A stretch of DNA of 64,000 nucleotides from positions 682,001 through 746,000 of the forward strand of contig NZ_CP067112.1 of the NCBI RefSeq assembly GCF_016615815.1, given 5' to 3'. Below the pieces are notes generated by a model. It was given only the letters and a program-made list of their open reading frames with translations, was not told where the DNA came from and made no database searches. This DNA comes from Luteimonas sp. MC1572 (GTDB lineage: Bacteria; Pseudomonadota; Gammaproteobacteria; Xanthomonadales; Xanthomonadaceae). Below are positions 1 through 11,217 of the stretch, one piece after another. How positions within the stretch are numbered: the first letter of the stretch is position 1; every line of letters begins with the position of its first letter. The position numbers were made by a program, and so were the translations under genes.

Positions 1-1
1 T

Positions 2-997
2 GCGCAGCACCCGCGGATGCTCAAGCAGTTCGACGATTGCCTCGTGGCGGCCGTCGCCGTCGACAGGATCGTTGTTGAGGTCGCCGAGGATGGCGAAGCG
101 CGCGCCGGCCGCCAGCCCGCCGCAGCGCCCCTGGTCATCGCAAAGCCAGTCCGCGTTGCCTGCCGAGAGGTATTCGCTCCACAGGCGGATCTCGTCGTGG
201 TTGCGCGCGCTGTTGCGGCGCTCGGCGCCGTCGAACACCGGCGGCGTGGGATGCGAGGCCAGCACGTGCACCACGCCCAGCGGCGTGCGCACCGGCACGT
301 CCCAGTGCGACTTGGATGACAGCCGCAGCTGGCTCCAGATGGCGTCGGGATGCCAGGACAGGCCGGTTGCCGGGTCGAGCGGCCGTGCCGCACCCGGCAT
401 GGCGCTCCAGCGCAGCAGCTGGAACGTGCGCGCCGCGGCGGCGTCGATCGGATGCATCGACAGCAGCAGCATGCCGTACTGGCCCGGGTGCAGGCCGTAG
501 CCCCAGGCGTCATTGCCCCGCTCGCGGCGCGCGGCCGGGCTTTCGCCGGGCACCGCGGACGCTGCGCCGACCGTGCCGCTGCGGTCGAGGTCCAGGCCGC
601 TGGGCACGCCGGTGTTGACCGGTGCGAAATAGCGGTACGGGTAACGCAGCGCTTCGCCGCCGCCGGCCTGCGGCTGCTCGAGGTAATCGCGCTGGAACAG
701 GTCGGCCGCATGGCCATCGGGGTCATGGTCGAACTCGTTGAGCAGCACGATGTCCGGGCGTACGCGCTGCAGCACCGCGGCCACCTTGCGCGCATCGGCG
801 TCGCCGGCCGCGAGCCGCCGCTGCAGGCCACCGGCGTCGTCGGAATACAGCGAGGCGTTGTAGCTGGCGATGCGCAGGGTGTCGGGTCGGGTCATGGCCT
901 GTCCGGGGTCGCCGTGGACGTTCACGCGCACGCAGCCGGCAATCAGCGCGCAGCACAGCAGCATGGCCCACGGTCGCGCAGGCACGCACGCGCTCAT
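2..997 (-). CDS. Endonuclease/exonuclease/phosphatase-family lipoprotein (3' end off the window)
   Basis: The minus-strand frame starts at ATG 997 and runs off the left edge, so at least 332 codons are present and the C-terminus is missing. The N-terminus is a lipoprotein signal: a Leu/Cys-rich stretch ending in LIAGC. The segment [11 protein letters not shown] followed by [11 protein letters not shown] fits the first strands and metal-binding Asn/Glu of the endonuclease/exonuclease/phosphatase fold. Later come [11 protein letters not shown] and [14 protein letters not shown], typical of the family's catalytic His and Asp-Asn pairs. The true substrate cannot be told (nucleic acid, phospholipid or other phosphodiester). 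Its ATG overlaps the bpt stop codon (ATGA, 994-997), so the two are probably translated together. The fold is well supported; the specific activity is not. Confidence 0.8.
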   Translation of the reverse strand, partial: MSACVPARPWAMLLCCALIAGCVRVNVHGDPGQAMTRPDTLRIASYNASLYSDDAGGLQRRLAAGDADARKVAAVLQRVRPDIVLLNEFDHDPDGHAADLFQRDYLEQPQAGGGEALRYPYRYFAPVNTGVPSGLDLDRSGTVGAASAVPGESPAARRERGNDAWGYGLHPGQYGMLLLSMHPIDAAAARTFQLLRWSAMPGAARPLDPATGLSWHPDAIWSQLRLSSKSHWDVPVRTPLGVVHVLASHPTPPVFDGAERRNSARNHDEIRLWSEYLSAGNADWLCDDQGRCGGLAAGARFAILGDLNNDPVDGDGRHEAIVELLEHPRVLR

Positions 998-1698
998 GCG
1001 CCGCCTTCCTGCGGAAACGCCTGCCAGCCACGGCCGTCGAAGCGTTCGAGGGGTTGGAACCTGCGCTTGTAATCCATCTTCCGGTGTCCCGATATCCAAT
1101 AGCCAAGGTAAAGGTGGCGGCGGCCGTCGCGGCGCGCCCAGTCCAGCTGGTGCAGGACCGCCAGCGTGCCGAGGCCGCGCGCGGCCTCGTCGGGGTCGTA
1201 GAAGGTGTACACCGCGGACAGCGCATCATCGGCCAGGTCCGTGACCGCCACGGCGACAAGCCGATGGTCGATGCGCAGTTCGAGGAAGCGCCCCTGCGAC
1301 CAGCTGCCGACCAGGAACTGGTCGAACTCGGTCTTGCCGTGCGCATCCATGCCGCCGCCGGCATGGCGTCCGGTGAGATAGCGGCGGTACAGCGCGAAGC
1401 GCTCGTCGGTCTCGCCCGGCGTGGTGATGCGTGCCTCGACGTCGGCGTTGCGCGTCCAGCAGCGCCGCTGGCTGCGATCGGGCGTGAACCCGGCCACCGG
1501 AATCCGCACCGCGACGCAGGCGCGGCAGCCGTGGCAGTGCGGGCGATAGACCAGATCACCGGAGCGCCGGAAGCCGCGTTCCAGCGCTCGGGGATAGGCC
1601 GCGGGCAGGCGCGGATCGCCCGGGTCGAGCACCAGGTCGCGCGCTTCGCGCTCGGGCCAGTAGCCGCAAGGATGTTCCGCGGTGTGGAACAGGCGCAT
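994..1698 (-). CDS. bpt: Aspartate/glutamate leucyltransferase (arginyl-tRNA-protein transferase family)
   Basis: A 234-residue protein that transfers leucine from Leu-tRNA to N-terminal Asp or Glu of proteins, marking them for ClpS/ClpAP degradation (N-end rule). The N-terminus ([20 protein letters not shown]) and the Cys cluster [10 protein letters not shown] are the hallmark of the bacterial Bpt/ATE family; [20 protein letters not shown] is its conserved C-terminal block. The frame is open further upstream, but the conserved family start [10 protein letters not shown] is the ATG at 1698, and the length then matches the family. The stop codon overlaps the start of the following nuclease-like lipoprotein gene by 4 bases. 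Confidence 0.92.
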   Translation of the reverse strand: MRLFHTAEHPCGYWPEREARDLVLDPGDPRLPAAYPRALERGFRRSGDLVYRPHCHGCRACVAVRIPVAGFTPDRSQRRCWTRNADVEARITTPGETDERFALYRRYLTGRHAGGGMDAHGKTEFDQFLVGSWSQGRFLELRIDHRLVAVAVTDLADDALSAVYTFYDPDEAARGLGTLAVLHQLDWARRDGRRHLYLGYWISGHRKMDYKRRFQPLERFDGRGWQAFPQEGGA

Positions 1699-1900
1699 GG
1701 ATGCCGACTCAACCATGGTGGCGGGCCGGCTGCGGCGGTGCATGGCGGGCGCGGTGCATGCGTGCAGGATACCGCCGCGCGTCGCAGTGGCTGCGAACCG
1801 ACCGGCGGCTGAACGCGCCGGGCGCGGCGTCAACCCGGCGGCGCGCCGGGCGTTGACCGGTGCACATGCAGCAATGTCGCTGCGCGCAAAGGAGTCACGC

Positions 1901-2599
1901 ATGAAGCGTCATGCCCTGTTTCTCGCTACCGCCCTCTCCGTCGCTGCCCTGGGCGCGGCGTCCGTCGCCAGCGCGCAGGCCGACGCTCCGGCGCGCAGCA
2001 CCCAGGCGCAGTCCGACGGCGCCAAACCGGCCGATGCCGGCAAGCGTCCGCAGCGCGGCGGCCACGGCCACCACGCGCGTCGTGGACACGGTCCGGGCAT
2101 GGGCTTCGGAGGCGGCATCGAACGATTCGACAGTGATGGCGATGGCCGCGTCAGCCGCGCCGAATTCGACGCGGGCCAGGCCGCGCGCGCCGCTGCACGT
2201 GAAGCGCGTGCCGCCGCGAAACCGGAGGCCGAAAAGGCCGGGTCGTCGCGTCGCGGATCGCGCCACGATGGTCATGATGGCTCCGCACCGCAGGCGGGCA
2301 AGCTCCGCGGCCCGCGCATGGCGATCGATTTCGACGCCGTCGATACCAACAAGGACGGCCAGATCGTGCGCACCGAGGCGATGGCGCACGGCGAGCGCAT
2401 GCAGGCGCAGATGCGCAGCGAACGCGAGCGCCATTTCAGCGAGTCGTTCACGGCCGCCGACCTCAACAAGGACGGCAAGCTGAGCCGTGTCGAGGTGGAC
2501 GAGAAGATGCCGCGCCTGGCGAAGCGCTTCGCGTGGATGGACGACAACCGCGACGGATTCCTGGGCAAGGCCGAACTGCAGGCCGGCTCGCACCGCTGA
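1901..2599 (+). CDS. Secreted calcium-binding EF-hand protein
   Basis: A 232-residue protein with a signal peptide (residues 1-25, cleavage after SVASA) and four canonical EF-hand loops at about 77-88 ([12 protein letters not shown]), 148-159 ([12 protein letters not shown]), 187-198 ([12 protein letters not shown]) and 214-225 ([12 protein letters not shown]). All loops keep the Asp/Asn ligands and the terminal Glu. A His/Gly/Arg-rich stretch (about 50-70) precedes the first hand and an Ala/Arg/Glu-rich linker separates hands 1 and 2. An aaaggag ribosome-binding site lies 6 bases before ATG 1901, which excludes the longer open frame. It is probably periplasmic and calcium binding; no partner is visible. 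A strong terminator follows. Confidence 0.85.
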   Translation: MKRHALFLATALSVAALGAASVASAQADAPARSTQAQSDGAKPADAGKRPQRGGHGHHARRGHGPGMGFGGGIERFDSDGDGRVSRAEFDAGQAARAAAREARAAAKPEAEKAGSSRRGSRHDGHDGSAPQAGKLRGPRMAIDFDAVDTNKDGQIVRTEAMAHGERMQAQMRSERERHFSESFTAADLNKDGKLSRVEVDEKMPRLAKRFAWMDDNRDGFLGKAELQAGSHR

Positions 2600-2636
2600 A
2601 CCGCTGACGGGGTGGCGCCGGGATGCCCGGCGCCGG

Positions 2637-2668
2637 TGGCCCGCGCTGCAAGGCGCGGGCCATTTTTT
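2637..2668 (+). terminator. Intrinsic terminator after the EF-hand gene
   Basis: A perfect 10-bp GC stem (TGGCCCGCGC, loop TGCAAG, GCGCGGGCCA) is followed directly by six T residues at 2663-2668. It is the strongest factor-independent terminator in the window and closes the EF-hand transcript. Confidence 0.88.
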
Positions 2669-2687
2669 GGGCCGGGAGGCCCCTGTG

Positions 2688-2779
2688 GTGGCCGGGAGGC
2701 CTTCGCGGCTCATGTCCCCCGGATCCGCCTGGCGGCGGATGCCTCCTCCTTTACTTCCCCGCGAAGGCCTCCCGGCCAC
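2688..2779 (+). repeat. REP-like palindromic element, copy 1
   Basis: Perfect 21-bp inverted arms lie at 2688-2708 and 2759-2779 around a 50-bp centre. The centre begins CTCATGTCCCCCGG, contains an inner small hairpin (ATCCGCC/GGCGGAT) and ends CCTCCTCCTTTACTTCC. The same centre occurs in the opposite orientation at 2890-2939. No coding frame fits. Architecture and tandem inverted placement resemble REP/BIME elements; the family assignment is inference. Confidence 0.7.
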
Positions 2780-2864
2780 TTCGGGGCTGGGCCGCGGCTG
2801 CAGGCACCGGAGAACCAAGCACCAGATCGCGGGGTATGCCTTTGAACCACCGCGTACTGCGGCG

Positions 2865-2962
2865 TACCGGGTGCCAAGGCCCTTGAGGGGGAAGTCAAGG
2901 AGGAGGTGATGGCCGCAGGCCATCGCCGGGGGACATGAGCCCTCAAGGGCCTTGGTACCCGG
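2865..2962 (-). repeat. REP-like palindromic element, copy 2 (inverted)
   Basis: Arms at 2867-2889 and 2940-2962 pair over 22 of 23 positions. Read on the minus strand, the centre again starts CTCATGTCCCCCGG, has an inner hairpin (GATGGCC/GGCCATC) and ends CCTCCTCCTTGACTTCC, so it is the same element as copy 1 with different arms and a different inner stem. With the terminator, the two copies account for most of the 382-base gene-free stretch 2600-2981; I see nothing else in it. Confidence 0.7.
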
Positions 2963-2981
2963 CGCCCCGCGTCACGTCGCG

Positions 2982-4115
2982 TCAGCCGTGCAGGTACAGC
3001 AGCACGATGCCGCCGATGATCGCGATGTTGCTGACCAGCACGCCGCTGGTGCCGAAGGTGAGGCGGTAGCCGAGCTGCCGCCATTTCGCCCCGCCCGGAT
3101 GGCGTTGCGCATCGCGGCGCAGCAGCGGCGCCATGGTCTTCTGCATCGGGCCGAGCAGCTGGTAGTTCAGCACCGCGATCGCCGCCAGTGCCAATGCCGA
3201 CGCCGGCACCATGCTGTCGAACGCGAGCGCCGCGACGAGCGTGGCGCCCACCGCGACCAGCGATGTCCAGAGATAGCTGTGGTAGACGCGGATGACCTCC
3301 TCGCGCTCGGCTTCGTTCTCGGCATAGCCGAGCAGCATCCGACGGCACAGCCAGGCGGTGATCAGCGTGGCCAGAAGGCCGCCACCGAGCGCGCCGGCGG
3401 TGCCGAGCACGCTCTTGCCGAGCAGGCCGCCGAGCACCGCGGGCGCCGCCTTGGCGAACCCCGTCGCAGCCGCCGGCCGCGCCACGCCCAGCAGCGCCAC
3501 CACGCCGACGGCGAACGCCGTGCCTGGCGCGCTGCCGCGCGCGAACTCGCTGAAGCGGCCGATGAGGTCTGCGCGCACGCTCTTGCGTGCCCGGGACAGG
3601 CGCTTGCGGACCGCGGCGTCGGACAGGCCGAGCAGCGACGCGACCTGGCGCGAATTCTGGCCCTCGCGGTAGTACAGCAGCAGGACTTCGCGGCTTTCCT
3701 CGGGCAGTTCCGAGATCAGGTCGGCGGCAAGCTGCTCGCGTTCGGCGTCGAGCAGGCGCTCGTCTGGCAGTGCGGAGGGATCGGCGGCATGCGCGATGGC
3801 CAGCTCGGCGGCTTCACCATGGACGTTGCGGTTGCGCTGGCTGCGCAGGTGGTCATAGGCCAGGTTGCGGGTGATCTGCCGCAGCCACGGCAGGAAACTC
3901 GCCGGGTTCTGCAGGCGCTTCAGGTTCTGCCAGGCGGACAGGAACGCCTCTTGGGCGATGTCCTCGCTGGCGGTCACGTCGCGGGTGATCGCCAGCGCCA
4001 CCGCGGTCACGGTGTTCTGGCTGGCGACGATGATCCGACCGTAGGCGTGCTCGCAGCCGTTCGCGGCGGCCGGAAGGTCGCGGTGGATGAGGGCGTCGAT
4101 CGCGGTGGTGGACAT
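2982..4115 (-). CDS. ECF-type RNA polymerase sigma factor with C-terminal membrane domain
   Basis: A 377-residue protein. Residues about 20-90 are sigma region 2 (TRDVTASEDIAQEAFLSAW, then LRQITRNLAYDHLRS) and about 125-185 are region 4 (LPEESREVLLLYYREGQNSRQVASLLGLSDAAVRKRLSRARKSV). Instead of ending there, the chain continues for almost 190 residues with hydrophobic segments near 200-225, 236-256, 283-299, 304-319 and 355-375. The sigma factor therefore appears tethered to the inner membrane by its own C-terminus. No separate anti-sigma gene lies next to it, so the membrane part may do that job (inference). A start at ATG 4136 is possible; 4115 gives the more usual N-terminus. Neither has a clear ribosome-binding site. 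Confidence 0.85.
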   Translation of the reverse strand: MSTTAIDALIHRDLPAAANGCEHAYGRIIVASQNTVTAVALAITRDVTASEDIAQEAFLSAWQNLKRLQNPASFLPWLRQITRNLAYDHLRSQRNRNVHGEAAELAIAHAADPSALPDERLLDAEREQLAADLISELPEESREVLLLYYREGQNSRQVASLLGLSDAAVRKRLSRARKSVRADLIGRFSEFARGSAPGTAFAVGVVALLGVARPAAATGFAKAAPAVLGGLLGKSVLGTAGALGGGLLATLITAWLCRRMLLGYAENEAEREEVIRVYHSYLWTSLVAVGATLVAALAFDSMVPASALALAAIAVLNYQLLGPMQKTMAPLLRRDAQRHPGGAKWRQLGYRLTFGTSGVLVSNIAIIGGIVLLYLHG

Positions 4116-4196
4116 GGGCGGCTCATGGCGGCGCATCGGGGCCGCATCAATGGTACCGGGACGCGCGCAGGCACCCGGATGTGACCGGGCGGCGAC

Positions 4197-5054
4197 TCAG
4201 GGTCCGTCGACGCGCTGCCAGTCGCTGCCGTCGCGCCTGACCGCGAGCTCACGCGCCGCCTCGCCGGCCACCGCCAGCTGGACGCTGCCCGAGCCCGAAC
4301 CATCGGTGCGGTAGTCCCGCACCTCGACCCGGGTCCGGTCCGCTTCGTCGCAGCGTGCCGACGATGCGGGAACCACGTCCAGGCCGTCGGCGGCCAGGGT
4401 TTCGATCAGGCTGGCCGCCGGGTCGGCGTCATCGATCGCGAGGCAGGCACGCCTGCCTGCGCGGTCGTCGAGCACGTCGCGCACCAGGGTCGCGGCCAGG
4501 AGCGGCGGCGTGGGAACGCGATGGACCTCTTCCGGAAGCGTGGCGAGCATGTCCAGGCCGGCCGCACCCGGGGCGCCGGTCGCGGTAGACGCGGATGCGT
4601 GTCCGGCATCAGGCGCAGCCGCGACCGTGGGCGCTGGATCCGCCGGCAGCGGCTTGTCGCCGCTGCTGAAATTGACGATCACCACCGCCGCGATCACCGC
4701 GATTCCCATCAGCAGGCCGTAGCGGAAGCGCCCGCCGCCGCGCGCGGACAGCGGGCTGCGATCGCCGCCGGCGATGGCTGCGGGCGGCAGGAAGCTTTCA
4801 CCGCGCACTGGCGCGGCCTGCAGCAGGCCGGCATCGCGCAGCAGCTGCCGCGCCTCGGGCTGCTGGTCGGAGCGCAGCACCCACACTGCCGGCCGCGGCG
4901 CGCTGTCGCTGCCGTCGCGGTAGCTGAAATTGCCGCGGATCGCGCCGCGGTAGGAGCGGCCATTGCTGATCCGCACCTCGATGCCGGCCTCCTCGAGCAG
5001 CCTGGCGACCGCCTCGACATTCTCGATGCGCGGGCTGGAAAACAGCTGGCGCAC
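4197..5054 (-). CDS. Putative signal-transducing protein with DUF2007-like N-terminus and one membrane helix
   Basis: A 285-residue protein of unknown function. The first 80 residues (MRQLFSSPRIENVEAVARLL, then IEVRISN and VWVLRSDQQPEARQLLRDAG) resemble the small DUF2007 alpha/beta domain that often sits on regulators. One hydrophobic segment lies at about 112-129 (YGLLMGIAVIAAVVIVNF), followed by an Ala/Pro-rich linker and a C-terminal domain of about 120 residues that I do not recognise. The start is GTG 5054: an AAGGA site lies 8 bases upstream and no upstream ATG is in frame. It begins 4 bases after the tesB stop, so it is the second gene of that unit. Confidence 0.65.
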   Translation of the reverse strand: MRQLFSSPRIENVEAVARLLEEAGIEVRISNGRSYRGAIRGNFSYRDGSDSAPRPAVWVLRSDQQPEARQLLRDAGLLQAAPVRGESFLPPAAIAGGDRSPLSARGGGRFRYGLLMGIAVIAAVVIVNFSSGDKPLPADPAPTVAAAPDAGHASASTATGAPGAAGLDMLATLPEEVHRVPTPPLLAATLVRDVLDDRAGRRACLAIDDADPAASLIETLAADGLDVVPASSARCDEADRTRVEVRDYRTDGSGSGSVQLAVAGEAARELAVRRDGSDWQRVDGP

Positions 5055-5058
5055 GGGG

Positions 5059-5961
5059 TCAGTCCTTGGCCCGCAGGGGGCCCGCGCGATCGTCGGCCAC
5101 CACCCGGATCATGCCTTCCTGCGCGGTGCTGGCGACCAGCCGGCCTGCGCGGTCGTAGATCAGGCCGCGCGCCAGGCCCCGGGCGCCCTGCGCGCTGGGG
5201 CTGTCGATGGAATACAGCAGCCAGTCGTCGGCGCGGAACGGGCGGTGGAACCAGAGCGCGTGGTCGAGGGAGGCCATCTGCACGTTCGGCTGGTAGTAGC
5301 TGATGCCGTGCGGGAAGGTGGCGGTGCCGAGCAGGTGGAAGTCGGACGCATAGGCGAGCAGCGCGCGGTGCAGTTCCGGCGCGTCGCCGACTTTTTCCGC
5401 CAGCCGGAACCAGACCTGCTGGTAGGGCGGGCGCTTGGGCGGGTTGAGTTCGTCGCGCGGGTACACGTGGCGGAATTCGAACGGGCCGCTGCGGTCGAGC
5501 CAGCGCTGCACCTTGGTGGACAGCGTGGCCAGCACCGCGGGCGGTACGCCGGGCGCCGGCTCGATGTCGTCGGGATCCGGCACCTCGGGCATGGACAGCT
5601 GGTGTTCGGCGCCGTCCTCGTGCTGCTGGAACGACGCGGCGCAGAAGAAGATCACCTTGCCGTGCTGGATCGCGGTGACCCGGCGCACCGAAAAGCTGCC
5701 GCCGTCGCGGGTGCGGTCGACGTCATAGACGATCGGCGAATCCACGTCGCCGGCGCGCAGGAAATAGGCGTGCAGCGAGTTCGCATCGCGCGGCTGCTCG
5801 AGCGTGGCGTGGGCCGCCGACAGCGCCTGGCCCAGCACCTGGCCGCCAAACACGTACTTGGTGCCGATGTCGCGGCTCTGGCCGCGGAACAGGTTGTCCT
5901 CGAGGCGCTCCAGGGACAGGAGGTCGACGAGTTCGGAGGCGGGGGCAGGGCGGTTGGGCAT
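5059..5961 (-). CDS. tesB: Acyl-CoA thioesterase II
   Basis: A 300-residue double-hotdog thioesterase that hydrolyses medium and long acyl-CoA to free fatty acid and CoA. Family marks include LFRGQSRDIGTKYVFGGQVL near residue 22, HAYFLRAGD and the C-terminal YYQPNVQMASLDHALWFHRP plus WLLYSIDSPSAQGARGL. Length and start match E. coli TesB (286). The catalytic Asp of the TesB active site sits in SLDHALWFH. It reads toward the DUF2007-like gene, with a 4-base gap. Confidence 0.93.
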   Translation of the reverse strand: MPNRPAPASELVDLLSLERLEDNLFRGQSRDIGTKYVFGGQVLGQALSAAHATLEQPRDANSLHAYFLRAGDVDSPIVYDVDRTRDGGSFSVRRVTAIQHGKVIFFCAASFQQHEDGAEHQLSMPEVPDPDDIEPAPGVPPAVLATLSTKVQRWLDRSGPFEFRHVYPRDELNPPKRPPYQQVWFRLAEKVGDAPELHRALLAYASDFHLLGTATFPHGISYYQPNVQMASLDHALWFHRPFRADDWLLYSIDSPSAQGARGLARGLIYDRAGRLVASTAQEGMIRVVADDRAGPLRAKD

Positions 5962-5991
5962 CCGCGGATTATACGGGCCGCCGCCCCGGCA

Positions 5992-6543
5992 TCAGGACTG
6001 CGGCAGGCGCTGCAGCCGCGTGGCGCGCAGCACGCGCGCCCACGGGAACAACGGCCCGGGGTCGCGTTTGCGCTGCACCAGTACGGCGGGATCGTCGCTC
6101 GCCACCACCGTTCCGGCATCAAGCTCTTCGTGGCCGGCGATCCAGCGCAGCGCGGGCAGGTCGGCCACCAGCGTGGCGAGCAGCACGTCGAGCGCGGCGA
6201 GCTGCGCCTCGGGATACGCCTCGTCCATGGCCTGGTGCCGTGAATCGAGCCAGTGTGGCCAGCGCCCGGTGTTGACCAGCTCGATCCCGACCGCGCGCGC
6301 GTTGTAACCACGCACGTGGTGGGCGATGCGGTCGTGGGCGACGTACCGGACGGTGTCGCCGTCGCGGTCGATGTACCAGTGGCCGCTGTTGCCGGTGCCC
6401 GACGCCGGATACAGCACGCGTTCGCCGTACGTGCGCGCGGTGGCGAGGTCGGGAAGTTCGGTGCAGTGGATCACGACAAGATCGACCTGCGACAGCGGGC
6501 GCGTGTCCAGCAGGTGCTCGTAGGGCAGCGGGTCCAGGCGCAC
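5992..6543 (-). CDS. AmpD-like N-acetylmuramoyl-L-alanine amidase
   Basis: A 183-residue amidase_2 domain protein that would cleave the bond between MurNAc and the stem peptide. Zinc-ligand positions are visible as the His in VVIHCTELP (about residue 26) and the His in [10 protein letters not shown] near 133; [23 protein letters not shown] is the typical middle. No signal peptide is seen, so like AmpD it probably acts in the cytoplasm on anhydro-muropeptides. That fits the amgK-murU recycling genes further on in this window. The start is GTG 6543; no in-frame ATG gives a complete domain. It is divergent from the YqiA-like gene. Confidence 0.85.
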   Translation of the reverse strand: MRLDPLPYEHLLDTRPLSQVDLVVIHCTELPDLATARTYGERVLYPASGTGNSGHWYIDRDGDTVRYVAHDRIAHHVRGYNARAVGIELVNTGRWPHWLDSRHQAMDEAYPEAQLAALDVLLATLVADLPALRWIAGHEELDAGTVVASDDPAVLVQRKRDPGPLFPWARVLRATRLQRLPQS

Positions 6544-6612
6544 GTCATGGCCAAGGGCGAGGTCGCGGCGATGCTAGCATTCACGCATGTCGCCGCCGAT
6601 CCTTCGCCTCCC

Positions 6613-7145
6613 ATGACCGTACGCGGCCACTGCATCCTCTCGCACGGCTTCGAGAGCGGCCCCGATGCCACCAAGGTCACCGCCCTCGCCGAGGCCGCGG
6701 AGCGCCTGGGCTGGAGCCACGAGCGTCCGGACTACACCGATCTCGATGCACGCAGCGAACTCGGCCGGCTTGGCGACGTGGCACAACGCCTTGCGCGGCT
6801 GCAGGCGCTGGCCGAAGCGCGCGCGACGCAGGGCCCGCTGGTGCTGGCCGGCTCGAGCCTGGGTGCGTGGATTTCCGGGCAGGTGTCGCTGCGGGTGCCC
6901 GTGCGCGCGCTGTTCCTGATGGCGCCACCGGTGCGGTTGAACGCCGAATATCCGCTGGATGCGGCGCGCGTGCCCACCGCGATCATCCACGGCTGGCACG
7001 ACGAACTCATCCCGGTCGCCGATGTCGTCGGCTGGGCCGGCGAGCGCCACGATCGCCTGCTGCTGGTCGACGACGGCCATCGCCTGTCCTCGCACGTCGA
7101 GGCGTCGGCCGCGCTGTTTTTCGACCTGCTCGCCGCGGTGGCGCC

Positions 7146-7149
<4 letters not shown>
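6613..7149 (+). CDS. YqiA/YcfP-like alpha/beta-hydrolase (esterase)
   Basis: A 178-residue compact alpha/beta-hydrolase. It has [11 protein letters not shown] at about 10-20, the nucleophile elbow LAGSSLGAW near 83 and [13 protein letters not shown] plus DDGHRL, which supply the Asp and His of the triad. This is the layout of the small YqiA-type esterases. The true start is ATG 6613 although the frame is open upstream through the antisense amidase; a TGCTAGCAT extended -10-like motif lies at 6572-6580. The stop TGA overlaps the GTG start of rlmKL (GTGA, 7146-7149). Confidence 0.85.
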
Positions 7150-9302
<2,153 letters not shown>

Positions 9303-9459
9303 GACGGTGTAATCCGGGCAGGCACGGGAGCGGCCCTGGCCGCCGCAGGGAGTCCCCCGCAGGGATGCGGAGCGCGGGCATCGCAGCGTTGCAACAGCGG
9401 TGCTGTCATGCGCGCGCGCCGCCCCGATGATGTGGGCAGACACATCCAGGAGCCACGCC

Positions 9460-10335
9460 ATGTCCCCGGCCACCCCTTTCGATTCCACCCGCGTCGTCCG
9501 CAAGGTGCGCGGCCGCGCCGCGTCCGACGGCGCGGGCGTCAGGCTCACGCGCGTGATCGGCGGCCAGGAGCTCCCGGACCTCGACCCGTTCCTGCTGCTC
9601 GACGAGTTCGGCACCGATCGCCCCGAGGATTACCTGGCCGGGTTTCCCGACCATCCGCATCGCGGCTTCGAGACCGTCACCTACATGCTCGACGGGCGCA
9701 TGCGCCATCGCGACAACCACGGCAACGAAGGCCTGCTGGTGCCCGGCAGCGTGCAGTGGATGACCGCGGGCCGCGGCCTGGTGCACTCGGAGATGCCCGA
9801 GCAGCAGGAGGGCCGCATGCGCGGTTTCCAGCTGTGGGTGAACCTGCCGGCGAAGGACAAGATGACCGCGCCGCGCTACCAGGAGTTCGCGCCCGAGCGC
9901 ATCCCGCTGGTGGCGGTTGCCGAGGGCGTGGAGGTGCGCGTGGTGGCTGGTGAGGTCAGCGGCGACGATGGCGTGCGCGTGCGTGGCCCGATCGAGCAGC
10001 CGGCGACCGATCCGATGTACCTCGATGCGTCGCTGGCGCCTGGTGCCGCCTGGGAACACCGCCTGCCGGAAGGCCACAACGCCTTCGCCTATGTGTTCGA
10101 GGGCGATGCGCTGCTCGGCAGCGGCGACGAGGCGCGCCAGCTCGTCGCGCACGAACTCGGCATCCTCGGCGGCGGCGACCTGCTGCGCGTGCAGGCCGGC
10201 GCGGCGGGCACGCGCCTGCTGCTGGTATCCGGCCGCCCGCTGCGCGAGCCCGTCGCGCGCCACGGGCCGTTCGTGATGAACACCCGCGAGGAGCTGATGC
10301 AGGCCTTCGTGGACCTGCAGGAAGGCCGCTTCTGA
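9460..10335 (+). CDS. Pirin family protein (first of two)
   Basis: A 291-residue bicupin. The N-terminal cupin carries the iron-binding pattern HPHRGFETVTYMLDGRMRHRD and later LVHSEMPEQ, giving the usual His-His-His-Glu set; the C-terminal cupin (about 170-270) lacks metal ligands, as is usual. Pirins are iron-dependent redox proteins, some with quercetinase activity; which role applies here is not visible. ATG 9460 follows CCAGGAGC. A second pirin lies at 11747-12610 on the other strand, with an aquaporin and a small exported protein between them. Confidence 0.9.
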   Translation: MSPATPFDSTRVVRKVRGRAASDGAGVRLTRVIGGQELPDLDPFLLLDEFGTDRPEDYLAGFPDHPHRGFETVTYMLDGRMRHRDNHGNEGLLVPGSVQWMTAGRGLVHSEMPEQQEGRMRGFQLWVNLPAKDKMTAPRYQEFAPERIPLVAVAEGVEVRVVAGEVSGDDGVRVRGPIEQPATDPMYLDASLAPGAAWEHRLPEGHNAFAYVFEGDALLGSGDEARQLVAHELGILGGGDLLRVQAGAAGTRLLLVSGRPLREPVARHGPFVMNTREELMQAFVDLQEGRF

Positions 10336-10340
10336 GACAC

Positions 10341-10371
10341 GCGCGGGGCGGCGCCGAGCGTCGCCCCGCGC
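10341..10371. terminator. GC hairpin between convergent pirin and aqpZ
   Basis: A perfect 10-bp inverted repeat (GCGCGGGGCG and CGCCCCGCGC) with an 11-base loop sits between the two convergent stop codons. There is no T run on either side, so it may work only weakly or with Rho. Confidence 0.5.
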
Positions 10372-10377
10372 GGATGC

Positions 10378-11112
10378 TCAGGGCGTGCCGGTGACCGGCG
10401 CGTCCTCGCGGCCCAGCCAGCCGTAAAGGCCGCCGCCGATGATCGCGCCGACGATCGGCGCCACCCAGAACAGCCACAGCTGGCCGAGTGCGCCGGACCC
10501 GGCGAACAGCGCCACTGCGGTCGAACGCGCCGGGTTCACCGAGGTGTTGGTGACCGGGATGCTGATCAGGTGGATCAGGGTCAACGCCAGGCCGATCGCG
10601 ATCGGTGCGAAGCCTGCCGGTGCGCGACCATGGGTTGCGCCCATGATCACCACCACGAACATCGCGGTCAGCACCACTTCGCACAGCAAGGCCGCGGCCA
10701 TCGAATAGCCGCCGGGCGACAGCGCGTCGAAGCCGTTGGTCGCGAAGGCACCGGCGGCAGTCGGGTCGATCGCGAAGCCGGCGCTGCCGCTGGCGATCAG
10801 CAGCAGGATCCAGGCCGCGAGGATGCCACCCGCCACCTGGGCGACGATGTACGGCACCAGTTCGGAGATCGGGAAGCGGCCGCCGGCCCACAGTCCCACG
10901 CTGACCGCCGGGTTGAAATGCGCTCCAGAGATGTGGCCGAACGCGTACGCACCGGTGAGCACCGTCAGGCCGAACGCCAGTGCGACGCCGTGAAACCCGA
11001 TCCCCAGCGAATTGCCATCACCGCCGAAATGCGCGGCCAGCACCGCGCTGCCACAACCGCCAAGCACCAGCCAGAACGTGCCGAGGAACTCGGCCGCGAG
11101 TTTCTTGATCAT
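10378..11112 (-). CDS. aqpZ: Aquaporin Z
   Basis: A 244-residue inner-membrane water channel with six membrane spans and the two NPA boxes at 67-69 ([10 protein letters not shown]) and 193-195 (TSVNPARS). The selectivity filter Phe47/His181/Thr190/Arg196 matches that of E. coli AqpZ (Phe/His/Thr/Arg), so it is a water channel and not a glycerol facilitator. The segment [20 protein letters not shown] is nearly the same as in E. coli. ATG 11112 has no overlapping neighbour. Confidence 0.95.
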   Translation of the reverse strand: MIKKLAAEFLGTFWLVLGGCGSAVLAAHFGGDGNSLGIGFHGVALAFGLTVLTGAYAFGHISGAHFNPAVSVGLWAGGRFPISELVPYIVAQVAGGILAAWILLLIASGSAGFAIDPTAAGAFATNGFDALSPGGYSMAAALLCEVVLTAMFVVVIMGATHGRAPAGFAPIAIGLALTLIHLISIPVTNTSVNPARSTAVALFAGSGALGQLWLFWVAPIVGAIIGGGLYGWLGREDAPVTGTP

Positions 11113-11217
11113 GTCGTCCCCTCACATCGGGCGGCCGTGGCGGCCGCGCCCCCGACGTGCACGCTAACCGCGCGCACGCCCGGGTGTGTTCGCCCTTTGT
11201 TAAGGCGCCCGGCGGGG

